A stretch of 64,000 nt of DNA from positions 32,385,759 to 32,449,758 of the forward strand of contig OZ038388.1 of assembly GCA_964036045.1 (NCBI GenBank), written 5' to 3'. The position numbers were made by a program, and so were the translations under genes. Below, in pieces: positions 44,401-55,266 of this stretch (its first letter is position 1; every line of letters starts with the position of its first letter). Under the pieces are notes generated by a model, which saw nothing but the letters and a program-made list of their open reading frames with translations, searched no databases and was not told where the DNA came from. Source of the stretch: Eutreptiella sp. 'Long Island Sound 2002'. Its lineage: Eukaryota; Euglenozoa; Euglenophyceae; Eutreptiales; Eutreptiaceae.

Positions 44401-47400
44401 GGGGACATCAATGGGGACATCAATGGGGACATCCATGGGGACATCCATGGGGACATCCATGGGGACATCCATGGGGACATCCATGGGGACATCAATGGGG
44501 ACATCCATGGGGACATCAATGGGGACATCAATGGGGACATCAATGGGGACATCGATGGGGACATCCAAGGGGACATCCATGGGGACATCCATGGGGACAT
44601 CAATGGGGACATCCATGGGGACATCAATGGGGACATCCATGGGGACATCCATGGGGACGTCCATGGGGACATCCACGGGGACATCCATGGGGACATCCAT
44701 GGGGACATCCATGGGGACTTCCATGGGGACTTCCATGGGGACATCCATGGGGACTTCCATGGGGACATCCATGGGGACATCCATGGGGACATCCATGGGG
44801 ACATCCATGGGGACATCCATGGGGACATCCATGGGGACATCCATGGGGACATCAATGGGGACATCCGTGGGGACATCCATGGGGACATCAATGGGGACAT
44901 CCATGGGGACATCAATGGGGACATCCATGGGGACATCAATGGGGATATCCATGGGGACATCCATGGGGACATCCATGGGGACATCAATGGGGACATCCAT
45001 GGGGACATCCATGGGGACATCAATGGGGACATCCATGGGGACATCCATGGGGACATCCATGGGGACATCCATGGGGACATCCATGGGGACATCCATGGGG
45101 ACATCCATGGGGACATCCATGGGGACATCCATGGGGACATCAATGGGGACATCAATGGGGACATCTATGGGGCCATCCATGGGGACATCAATGGGGACAT
45201 CAATGGGGACATCTATGGGGCCATCCATGGGGACATCCATGGGGACATCCATGGGGACATCCATGGGGACATCAATGGGGACATCAATGGGGACATCAAT
45301 GGGGACATCAATGGGGACATCAATGGGGACATCCATGGCGGCATCCATGGGGACATCCATGGGGACATCCATGGCGGCATCCATGGGGACATCCATGGGG
45401 ACATCAATGGGGACATCCATGGGGACATCCATGGGGACATCAATGGGGACTTCCATTGCGACTTCCATGGGGACATCAATGGGGACATCCATGGGGACAT
45501 CAATCGGGACATCCATGGGGACATCAATGGGGACATCAATGGGGACATCCATGGGGACATCCATGGGGACATCCATGGGGACATCCATGGGGACATCCAT
45601 GGGGACATCAATGGGGACATCCATGGGGACATCCATGGGGACATCCATGGGGACATCCATGGGGACATCCATGGGGACATCAATGGGGACATCCATGGGG
45701 ACATCCATGGGGACTTCCATGGGGACATCCATGGGGACATCCATGGGGACATCCATGGGGACATCCATGGGGACATCCATGGGGACATCCATGGGGACAT
45801 CAATGGGGACATCCATGGGGACATCCATGGGGACATCCATGGGGACATCAATGGGGACATCAATGGGGACATCCATGGGGACATCCATGGGGACATCCAT
45901 GGGGACATCCGTGGGGACATCCATGGGGACATCCATGGGGACATCCATGGGGACATCAATGGGGACATCCATGGGGACTTCCATGGGGACATCCATGGGG
46001 ACATCCATGGGGACATCCATGGGGACATCAATGGGGACATCAATGGGGACATCAATGGGGACATCAATGGGGACATCCATGGGGACATCAATGGGGACAT
46101 CCATCGGGACATCCATGGGGACATCCATGGGGACATCAATGGGGACATCCATGGGGACATCCATGGGGACATCAATGGGGACATCCATGGGGACATCCAT
46201 GGGGACATCCATGGGGACATCCACGGGGGCATCAATGGGGACATCAATGGGGACATCAATGGGGACATCCATGGGGACATCCATGGGGACATCCATGGGG
46301 GCATCCATGGGGACATCCATGGGGACATCAATGGGGACATCCATGGGGACATCCATGGGGACATCAATGGGGACATCCATGGGGACATCAATGGGGACAT
46401 CAATGGGGACATCAATGGGGACATCCATGGGGACATCCATGGGGACATCCATGGGGACATCCATGGGGACATCCATGGGGACATCCATGGGGACATCCAT
46501 GGGGACATCAATAGGGACATCCATGGGGACATCCATGGGGACATCCATGGGGACATCCATGGGGACATCAATGGGGACATCAATAGGGACATCAATGGGG
46601 ACATCAATGGGGACATCAATGGGGACATCCATGGGGACATCCATGGGGACATCCATGGGGACATCCATGGGGACATCCATGGGGACATCAATGGGGACAT
46701 CAATGGGGACATCAATGGGGACATCCATGGGGACATCAATGGGGACATCCATGGGGGCATCCATGGGGACATCCATGGGGACATCCATGGGGACATCAAT
46801 GGGGGCATCCATGGGGACATCCATGGGGACATCAATGGGGACATCCATGGGGACATCCATGGGGACATCCATGGGGACATCCATGGGAACATCCATGGGG
46901 ACATCAATGGGGACATCCATGGGGACATCCATGGGGACATCAATGGGGACATCCATGGGGACATCCATGGGGACATCCATGGGGACATCCATGGGGACAG
47001 CCATGGGGACATCCATGGGGACATCCATGGGGACATCAATGGGGACATCAATGGGGACATCCATGGGGACATCCATGGGGACATCCATGGGGACATCCAT
47101 GGGGACATCCATGGGGACATCAATGGGGACATCAATGGGGACATCAATGGGGACATCCATGGGGACATCCATGGGGACATCAATGGGGACATCCATGGGG
47201 ACATCCATGGGGACATCAATGGGGACATCAATGGGGACATCCATGGGGACATCCATGGGGACATCCATGGGGACATCAATGGGGACATCAATGGGGACAT
47301 CCATGGGGACATCCATGGGGACATCCATGCGGACATCCATGGGGACATCCATGGGGACTTCCATGGGGACATCCATGGGGACATCCATGGGGACATCCAT

Positions 47401-47489
47401 GGGGACATCCATGGGGACATCAATGGGGACATCAATGGGGACATCCATGGGGACATCCATGGGGACATCCATGGGGACATCAATGGGGA

Positions 47490-47910
47490 CATCCATGGGG
47501 ACTACAATGGGGACATCCATGGGGACATCCATGGGGACATCAATGGGGACATCAATGGGGACATCAATGGGGACATCCATGGGGACATCCATGGGGACAT
47601 CAATGGGGACATCAATGGGGACATCCATGGGGACATCAATGGGGACATCCATGGGGACATCCATGGGGACATCCATGGGGACATCCATGGGGACATCCAT
47701 GGGGACATCCATGGGGACATCCATGGGGACATCCATGGGGACATCCATGGGGACATCCATGGGGACATCCATGGGGACATCCATGGGGACATCCATGGGG
47801 ACATCCATGGGGACATCCATGGGGACATCCATGGGGACATCAATGGGGACATCCATGGGGACATCAATGGGGACATCAATGGGGACATCCATGGGGACTA
47901 CAATGGGGAC
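47490..47910 (+). repeat. 396-bp-offset repeat with ACTACA units
   Basis: The rare ATGGGGACTACA unit occurs at about 47493 and 47889, a 33-unit offset. In one reverse frame these two units create stop codons, which sets the end of the long minus-strand reading frames there. Confidence 0.8.
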
Positions 47911-50900
47911 ATCCATGGGGACATCCATGGGGACATCAATGGGGACATCAATGGGGACATCAATGGGGACATCCATGGGGACATCCATGGGGACATCAAT
48001 GGGGACATCAATGGGGACATCCATGGGGACATCAATGGGGACATCCATGGGGACATCCATGGGGACATCCATGGGGACATCCATGGGGACATCCATGGGG
48101 ACATCCATGGTGACATCCATGGGGACATCCATGGGGACATCCATGGGGACATCCATGGGGACATCCATGGGGACATCCATGGGGACATCCATGGGGACAT
48201 CAATGGGGATATCCATGGGGACATCCATGGGGACATCAATGGGGACATCCATGGGGACATCCATGGGGACATCAATGGGGACATCCATGGGGACATCCAT
48301 GGGGACATCAATGGGGACATCCATGGGGACATCCATGGGGACATCAATGGGGACATCCATGGGGACATCAATGGGGACATCCATGGGGACATCCATGGGG
48401 ACATCAATGGGGACATCAATGGGGACATCCATGGGGACATCCATGGGGACATCAATGGGGACATCCATGGGGACATCAATGGGGACATCCATGGGGACAT
48501 CCATGGGGACATCCATGGGGACATCAATGGGGACATCCATGGGGACATCCATGGGGACATCAATGGGGACATCAATGAGGACATCCATGGGGACATCCAT
48601 GGGGACTTCCATGGGGACATCAATGGGGACATCCATGGGGACATCCATGGGGACATCCATGGGGACATCAATGGGGACATCAATGGGGACATCAATGGGG
48701 ACATCCATGGGGACATCCATGGGGACATCCATGGGGACATCCATGGGGACATCAATGGGGACATCCATGGGGACATCCATGGGGACATCAATGGGGACAT
48801 CAATGGGGACATCAATGGGGACATCCATGGGGACATCCATGGGGACTTCCATGGGGACATCAATGGGGACATCCATGGGGACATCCATGGGGACATCCAT
48901 GGGGACATCCATGGGGACATCAATGGGGACATCCATGGGGACATCCATGGGGACATCCATGGGGACATCCATGGGGACATCAATGGGGACATCCATGGGG
49001 ACATCCATGGGGACATCCATGGGGACATCAATGGGGACATCAATGGGGACATCCATGGGGACATCCATGGGGACATCCATGGGGACATCCATGGGGACAT
49101 CAATGGGGACATCAATGGGGACATCAATGGGGACATCCATGGGGACATCCATGGGGACATCCATGGGGACATCCATGGGGACATCCATGGGGACATCCGT
49201 GGGAACATCCATGGGGACCTCCGTGGGGACATCAATGGGGACATCCATGGGGACATCCATGGGGACATCCATGGGGACATCAATGGGGACATCCATGGGG
49301 ACATCCATGGGGACATCCATGGGGACATCCATGGGGACATCCATGGGGACATCAATGGGGACATCAATGGGGACATCAATGGGGACATCCATGGGGACAT
49401 CCATGGGGACTTCCATGGGGACATCAATGGGGACATCCATGGGGACATCCATGGGGACATCCATGGGGACATCCATGGGGACATCAATGGGGACATCCAT
49501 GGGGACATCCATGGGGACATCAATGGGGACATCAATGGGGACATCCATGGGGACATCCATGGGGACATCCATGGGGACATCCATGGGGACATCCATGGGG
49601 ACATCCATGGGGACATCCATGGGGACATCCATCCCCGGGGTCCCACGGCGCCCTTGCCCTTGCCCTTGGGTCCCCTTCCGGCCCCCACGCCTCTGTCCCC
49701 CTGTCCTTGTCGTGGGTCATGCCCCCTGTCACCTGCGCCCTGGCCTGCACTTCCGGCGTCCGTGCCCGTCCCCTGCCCGTGCCCACGTCCTTGGCTGCGC
49801 CCACGCTCGCCCAGCGTCCCTCGCTCCGCGCCATGCGCTCCGCGGCGGCCCGCCTGGGCGCCATGCCCGCGCCCCTGCGCGCCCTTCTCGTGCCCTGGCC
49901 CCTTCCCGGCTCCCTGTCCCGCGTCGCGCCGTCCGCTGCCCGCGCTCTGTCGCCCTCCGCTGCTGCTGGCCTCGGCGCCTCGCCCGTGTTTGCGCCCTTG
50001 CTCCTTGCCGCGTGTGCCCTGGCCCGCCCCCTGCGCGTGCCCCTGGGCACTCCCCCTGTCACCTCTTGTCCCCCGCTCCGCGCTCCCGTGGCTGGCACTC
50101 TGCCCTGCCTGCGCGCCGTCCCCCCCTTCCTGGATCACGCGCCGGGCGTCCCGCTGCCTCTGCAGCTGTGGCAGCGTGACGCCCGGCGGTGAACGCTCAG
50201 GCGCCGGCGGGCGGACGTGCCGCGTCCGCCCCGGGGGGAAGGGCCTTGGGGGGGAACGGCTTGGGGGGGCTGGTGTGGGTGTGGGTGGGGTTGGTGTGGG
50301 CGCGGTACTTTGCGCCCTCCCTGCCCACTGCTGCTGCTGCGGCGGCCCCCGGCAAGGCGCCCGGAGCCCGCGCGCGGCCCGTCCCCCGCGTCTGCGGCGT
50401 GCCCGGGGCCGCGGTGTGGACGGCCACGGCGGTGGCGTAGCTCGCTGGGGCCGCGGTCTCAACCCCCGGTGCACCCTCCCCGCCCCCCTCTGCGGCCGCG
50501 GCCGCCCCCGGTGATGCGCCCGGTGCGTTGGGGCTACGCCCCGTGCCGGCTGCGCGCCAGGGGCCGCGGTCGGGACCGCAGCGCGGCTTGCTGGGGCTGC
50601 GGTCTCAGCCCCCCGCGCGCCTGGGGCCCCCTCCCGGGGCGGGGCGGCAGGGCTTGCTGCTTGGGCGGCAGGGGCGGTCTCCTCGGCCGGCCCAGGCCCC
50701 TGGGTCGTCGGCCCGGTGTTGGCAGGGGCCGCCCGGAGCTGCCCAGCCGGCGGCCCGACCGGCACCGCCGCCTCCGCCAGATTCCGCTCCTCGCGCTCCG
50801 CGGGGGTCTCCCCCGCGCATGCCGGGGAGACGCGGGAGCGGGAGCGGGACCGGCGGTGGTGGCGGTCGTCCCGCTGGGGGGAGCCATCGGAGTCCGACAT

Positions 50901-50921
50901 CTCTGTTATCGTGGTAGGCAT
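47898..50921 (-). CDS. Doubtful minus-strand protein: RS and Gly/Gln-rich, running into MSPW repeats
   Basis: Not recognised as a family. On the minus strand an ATG at 50921 opens a frame of about 1,008 codons, ending at a stop at 47898. The first residues (MPTTITEMSDSDGSPQ) are followed by an Arg/Ser-rich patch near residues 14-32, then an Ala/Pro-rich segment. A Gly/Gln/Arg-rich, probably disordered stretch follows to about residue 430. The frame then enters the array and reads Met-Ser-Pro-Trp/Leu repeats. A mixed acidic and RS start, with mixed codon ends, looks less like a shadow than the opposite-strand reading. Against it: GC-rich DNA gives long open frames by chance, no conserved domain is visible, and the array part is open in every frame. 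Confidence 0.2.
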   Translation of the reverse strand: MPTTITEMSDSDGSPQRDDRHHRRSRSRSRVSPACAGETPAEREERNLAEAAVPVGPPAGQLRAAPANTGPTTQGPGPAEETAPAAQAASPAAPPREGAPGARGAETAAPASRAAVPTAAPGAQPARGVAPTHRAHHRGRPRPQRGAGRVHRGLRPRPQRATPPPWPSTPRPRARRRRGGRAARGLRAPCRGPPQQQQWAGRAQSTAPTPTPPTPTPAPPSRSPPRPFPPGRTRHVRPPAPERSPPGVTLPQLQRQRDARRVIQEGGDGAQAGQSASHGSAERGTRGDRGSAQGHAQGAGQGTRGKEQGRKHGRGAEASSSGGRQSAGSGRRDAGQGAGKGPGHEKGAQGRGHGAQAGRRGAHGAERGTLGERGRSQGRGHGQGTGTDAGSAGQGAGDRGHDPRQGQGDRGVGAGRGPKGKGKGAVGPRGWMSPWMSPWMSPWMSPWMSPWMSPWMSPWMSPLMSPLMSPWMSPWMSPLMSPWMSPWMSPWMSPWMSPLMSPWKSPWMSPWMSPLMSPLMSPLMSPWMSPWMSPWMSPWMSPWMSPLMSPWMSPWMSPWMSPLMSPRRSPWMFPRMSPWMSPWMSPWMSPWMSPWMSPLMSPLMSPLMSPWMSPWMSPWMSPWMSPLMSPLMSPWMSPWMSPWMSPLMSPWMSPWMSPWMSPWMSPLMSPWMSPWMSPWMSPWMSPLMSPWKSPWMSPWMSPLMSPLMSPLMSPWMSPWMSPLMSPWMSPWMSPWMSPWMSPLMSPLMSPLMSPWMSPWMSPWMSPLMSPWKSPWMSPWMSSLMSPLMSPWMSPWMSPLMSPWMSPWMSPWMSPLMSPWMSPLMSPWMSPWMSPLMSPLMSPWMSPWMSPLMSPWMSPLMSPWMSPWMSPLMSPWMSPWMSPLMSPWMSPWMSPLMSPWMSPWISPLMSPWMSPWMSPWMSPWMSPWMSPWMSPWMSPWMSPWMSPWMSPWMSPWMSPWMSPLMSPWMSPLMSPLMSPWMSPWMSPLMSPLMSPLMSPWMSPWMSPL

Positions 50922-51505
50922 GCGTGGTGGCAGGTGCGCCCTTCCCACTACCTCCCGGTGCACCTGTGTCGTGCCCTGGGCAGGGCCGTGCAGTGCTCCG
51001 CGGGGGGGAGGGGGGGAGGGGGGGGGGGGCCGGCGGCGGCGCCGGCCCTGTACGGGCGGGGCCGGTGGCCATCCATCGGCATTGGGAGGGGAAGCGGGGG
51101 AGCCACGCGGCCCACGCGTCGCGCCACAGCTCCCAGTCTGGGGCGGGGCTCAGGGCCCTGGGCCCCCGGGGGTCGTCGAGTGGTGCCCGGGAGAGCCGCA
51201 CGAGGTGGACCCCCATAACCGCGGTGACCTCCTGTGTTCGCAGGAAGGTGTGTACCCCGTCCCGCGCCACAGGCGCCGGGAGGGGGGGGCGGGGTACGGG
51301 TGCTGCCCCGTAGAGGTGGGTGGGCGTGATCCCCAGAACCCGCTCCGGGTCCCCGCAGGTCGCGACGACGAGGAGGAGCACGAGGGTGCCCGGGCGTTCT
51401 TGCCAGAGGACCTGCCCCCTATGGTGGGCACCCCTGGTCCTGGAGAGGGGGGGGGACAGGTCCAGGTTGGCCCAGCCGCGGGGCGCATGCGTCGCAGGCG
51501 GGAGG
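49633..51505. other. GC-rich low-complexity region between array and LINE
   Basis: Abrupt change to C-rich, then G-rich sequence, with a G tract near 51001-51030 and short imperfect repeats such as the GGGCTGCGGTCTCA-like motif near 50440 and 50590. Long frames are open on both strands because of base composition. It may hold the 5' part of the retrotransposon, or an unrelated minus-strand gene (see separate entries). No plus-strand protein family is recognised here. Confidence 0.6.
51060..51381 (-). CDS. Possible minus-strand Trp-rich fragment, unrecognised
   Basis: The minus-strand frame below 51381 lacks an ATG at its start (it opens on GTG). It reads a varied, tryptophan-rich peptide, including DWELWRDAWAAWLPRFPSQ near 51080-51140. 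Such composition is typical of real coding sequence, and the opposite strand reads arginine and glycine-rich junk there. It could be a fragment of another retroelement protein. One plus-strand frame over the same bases contains DLLCSQE, which loosely resembles the N-terminal endonuclease motif, so the strand remains uncertain. Confidence 0.2.
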
Positions 51506-52228
51506 GCGGGTCACCTGGTGGGCTCCCTGGGGCCACAAGCAGGCTGCTCCCCGTGGGCAGGACGGGCGGCGTTCTGGGCCAACATACAAATGTATGCCAC
51601 GGCACGCAGCCTCGGTGGGAGGCACCCGGTGGTCATCGCCGGCGACACCAACATCTACATGGATGCCACCACCAACCCGGCCACGGAGCACTTCCGAGCG
51701 GGCTGGGAGGCCTGCGGTTTCCGGAGGGCCGCGGCAGGCGGCGAGGAGGACATGACCCCCACGCTCCACCCGTCCCAGCACGGGGTGGACACCTTCCTGG
51801 TCAACGAGCCCCTCCTGCCGTGGTCCCTGCGGGAAAGCGTCTGGGCTCGCGGCATGGCACACCCCCAGGTGGTCGGCTCGGACCACCTCCCGGTCCGCCT
51901 GTCCCTGCCGGGCCTCCTCAGCGCAGCGGGGCGCGCGGCGATGCCCACCCCCTACAGCCACACGGAGGGCCGCCTCCTCCCGTACGACGCCGAGGCCGCG
52001 CCCGTCCAACGCTGCCTGTGGGCGGCGGTCACCGCCGCGCAGGATGAACCCTCCCTGGCGCCCTGGCTGGGTCCCGCAGAGCAGCACGACTACGGGTCCA
52101 TGCCCGCGGCCGCGGTGGACAAGGTGTTCGAACACCTCCACGCGACGCATGACGCCCTGGCGCGTGTGGTGGGACGCCGGCAGCCGTCCTCGGCGGGGAC
52201 GGACCCGGCGGAGGGGGACCTCCCGGAG
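51506..52228 (+). pseudogene. AP-like endonuclease domain, C-terminal half
   Basis: In LINEs this domain nicks the genomic target to prime reverse transcription. In the second forward frame, HLVGSLGPQ near 51512 looks like a central strand of the fold. GDTN at 51641-51652 matches the conserved GD-N motif, and SDHLPV at 51878-51895 matches the terminal SDH motif with the catalytic His. The N-terminal part with the metal-binding Asn and Glu is not convincingly present upstream, although DLLCSQE in another frame near 51226 might be a displaced remnant. The frame stays open to 52561, but recognisable LINE sequence moves to the next frame near 52216-52240, a -1 shift. There is no credible Met start. 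It would have been the N-terminal part of a polyprotein with the reverse transcriptase. Confidence 0.8.
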
Positions 52229-55200
52229 AGCGGAAAGGGCTTCAGGCGGCGGTCCTCCGCTATGACACCCTGGCAGCGCGCGCGCCGGCAGCGTACCAGG
52301 CGGACGCGGCACGGCATGGCATCCGGTCCGAGGCGGCGCTCCGGCTCACGGAGGAGCTGCAGGGTGTGTCGCCCGGGTTCCGCCCGACCACACAGGGCCA
52401 GCTACAGGAGGAGCTGGAGAGGCAAGCAGCCGCCCTCGAGGAGGACATTCGCCAGCTCCGCGCACTCCTGGCGGCAGACAGCAAGCGCGCCATCAAGGAC
52501 TTCTGGCGCCGCCACGCCCCCGACATCGCCCAGCGATGGAAAGCCGTGCGGGAAGCCATAGAGGTAGAGGCCCCGGGCCCGTTAGGCCTCTGGAACGTGC
52601 GGGTCCCCAACACCCAAACGCTCCTCACGGAGGCCCACGACGTGATGTTCGCAGTTCGCGCCTTCTGGCGAAAACTGTATGACAAACGCCCGGTGGACCT
52701 CCCAGGCTTCCAGGCAGTCCTCGGCCGCCATGTCCCCTGGGTCATTGAAGGGGCCTGGACACAGGTTCAGCAGTACTCCATGCAGGACCTGAAGTCCGCC
52801 CTGGACAAGGCCGATGGCAAGGCCCCAGGTCCCAACCACGTGGAGGCCCGTTTCATCAAGGCCCTCCCGGCACCCGTCCAGTGGCTCCTGGTCCACTCCT
52901 ACCGGGCCATCCTCCGCGGCGCCCCGCCGCCGATGCACTGGAGGGACGCGCACATCTGGCTCAGCCCCAAGGTACCGGGCTGTGCCAGACTGGACGACTA
53001 CAGGCCCATAGCCCTGGGCCAGCTGGACATGAAGCTGCTCACGGGCCCCCTCACCCAGCGCATCACGGAAGTGCTCACACGGCACGGAGTGGTCAGCGAC
53101 TGGCAGCAAGGGGCCCTCTCTGGCTCCCACACCGGCCCTCCCCTGTTCATGGCGCAGCGGCAGCTCCAGCGGGGAAGGCCAAACTACGTCTTCTCCTTCG
53201 ACGCCCGCAAGGCCTTCGACACCGCCCCGCATGGCGCCCTCCACCTCATCCTGCGCCACCTCTCCGTGCCGCCGGACGTCATCGACCTCCTGCTCTTCCT
53301 CCACACGTGCGCCAAACTGCGCATCGTCACCGTACACGGGCTAACGCAGCCCGTCTACATGCTGCGCGGCTTCCGGCAGGGCAACCCCGAGAGCCCCCTG
53401 CTGTACGCGCTCCTCTTGGAGCCCCTGCTCAGGGCGCAGGGGCACCGCCTGCGCCCGCCGGGAGGTGCCGAGCACGGCCTCATCCAGGCCTACATCGACG
53501 ACCTGCTGGTGGTGGCCCACACGCTGCAGCACTTCGTCGAGGGCGTGGAGGCGGTGGCCGCGTACCTGGGGATGATGGGCATGGAGCTCAACCCCCGCAG
53601 GTGCGCCATGGCCACCACGGAGGGGGTCCCGGGCCTGCAGCTGCGCCTCTGTCCCCACCTGGAAAACCCGTGGCACTGGGTACCATCGCTGGACTCCGTC
53701 CCCTACCTGGGACTCCAGCTGCAGCCGGACGGGGAGTTCTCCCTGCAGCGCAAGCACCAGCTACGCCTGGCGGCGGTGCACCACTGGTGCCTTAACACCC
53801 TGGCGCCACCGAAAGTGGTGCAGGACGTCATCCTGGCGATCCTCGGGGGGGTGACGCAGTACGTCGCCCCTTTCATCGCCGACGACTCCGACACTGCACG
53901 CCACCTGGACCACATCACGGTCCAGATCGCGAAGGACAGGGCGCGGTACGCCTTCGACGCCTCGCGGGACAGCCTGCAGGATGACCGGACCCTGGGGCTC
54001 ACACGGGTGCGAACACGGTGCCAGCAGGCAGCGGTGGCCCTCGTGGGTACACTCGTCCACCACCGCCCAACCTCCGTGCGCGCCGAGGTCACCAAGATGT
54101 TCTGGGAAATAGCTGGCGCGCACGGAATATGTCCCGAGGTGCACTACCCCGTCCCGGAGTTCGCAACTCTAGCGGGGGGCGACTGGGTCCACCGCATACC
54201 CCGGGCCCTGGCCGCCCTGGGAGTGGGGCTGTACAACCCCATCGCGTGCCCCAGGGCGGCCCATGTCCAACTACAGTCCCCGCCGGGCAACATCGTCACG
54301 CTGCGCACCGCCAAGCTGCGGCACCGCGACACGTGCCGCCTGACGGTGCCGCACACAACGCCGTGGCATGGGCACCACGGGCCACGCCACCCCTTCCCCG
54401 ACAACGACCACCCGTGGCCGACGGCAGTGCGGGAATGCCTCAACCACTGCGCCGATGAACACGTCCACTATTGCCGCCGTGAGCAGGAGCCCACCAACCA
54501 CCCCGGGTGGCGCGACACCTTGGTCAACCTCTTCCAAACCACCGGCACGCGGGACCCCCGCCTGAGACTTGTCCACCCCACGAGGGCTAAGCAGGACGCC
54601 CACACTGGCCCACGGGTGACCCCGGACGGCCTGCACCTCCACGTCGGCGGCTACCGCCGCCGGGGCGGCCTATCCCCGCCCACGCGGGGGGCGGCGTACC
54701 ACCCGCCGGCAGCCCTCATGTACATCCTCCGCGACGTACTCGCGAAAAGCGAGCACCAAGAGCCTAACGCGGACGTGGCATGGCCCGAGCCCCTGCGTCC
54801 CCGGCCCCACGCGCCGACGCGGTTGTGGTTGGTGACCACGGACGACCAATGCACCCAAGCGACGGGGCAAGCGCAGCTCTGGGCCGAGTGGGTAATAGTG
54901 CAGGTGGGGGCGGGCCAGCCCAAACCCCGTGGGCTCCCCCGTGGCACCGCCCTGCTGGTAGCTACAGGGGTGCCGCACGACCCACACATGGCAGTGCACG
55001 CGTTGGAGGACCAGCCGGAGGACACGGGGCACCTGATGGTGCACCAGCGCGGAGGCCCGGCGTGGCTCAAGGAACATGTGACGGCACTTCGGTCCTGGGC
55101 AAGCACGATCACCGGAGCGGAGATCCGGCTGCACGACCACCCGGCGATCAGCCCCGGGGACACCAGAGCGCTGAGCGTGGACCAACTGACCCCCAGCCAC

Positions 55201-55266
55201 CCCAACGTCCGGTGGCACTCCGCCGACCTCAACGCGGGGTGGCTCAGTCCCACCGGGTACTACTAG
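52216..55266 (+). pseudogene. Reverse transcriptase domain of LINE polyprotein
   Basis: RNA-dependent DNA polymerase for target-primed integration. The frame is open from 52048 with no suitable ATG, as expected for the middle of a polyprotein. GKAPGPNH near 52813 and DDYRPIALGQLDMKLL near 52993-53040 are the finger motifs. FSFDARKAFD holds the motif A Asp at 53200-53202. GFRQGNPESP at 53368-53397 is motif B, and YIDD at 53491-53502 is motif C with the catalytic Asp pair. All key residues are intact. A thumb and a long linker follow, with no recognised domain from about 54000 to 55260. The reading ends at TAG 55264-55266, directly before the RNase H-like segment. The endonuclease lies upstream in a different frame. 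Confidence 0.93.
55264..55266 (+). other. In-frame TAG splitting RT and RNase H
   Basis: TAC TAG ATC CCG: a single amber codon in an otherwise unbroken frame from 52048 to 57462. Sequence on both sides is of the same compositional quality. It is most simply a point mutation; readthrough or a non-standard code cannot be excluded from one site. Confidence 0.9.

Larger units (their letters stand above)
27837..49632 (+). repeat. 12-bp minisatellite array, right block
   Basis: The same 12-mer resumes at unit position 8, so it is the continuation of the left array; about 1,815 units. C/A at position 12 is again the main variation. Three 11-bp units occur, at 28190, 38749 and about 39120. Rare markers differ in mix from the left block: GGTACATCC, GAACATCC, ATGCGG, GATATCC and paired ACAGCA units are common here, while ACTTCC is rarer. 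The array stops abruptly at CATCC followed by ATCCCCGGGG at 49629. Confidence 0.98.

Noticed and set aside
1-49632. CRISPR array
   Set aside because: There are no repeat-spacer alternations; the repeats are directly adjacent 12-mers and the context is eukaryotic retroelement DNA.
1-49632. Telomere repeat
   Set aside because: The 12-mer is not a known telomere motif, is internal to the sequence on its right side, and is organised in higher-order cassettes.
50197-51218. Plus-strand Pro/Arg/Gly-rich frames before the LINE
   Set aside because: Composition-driven; no family resemblance and no continuity with the endonuclease frame.
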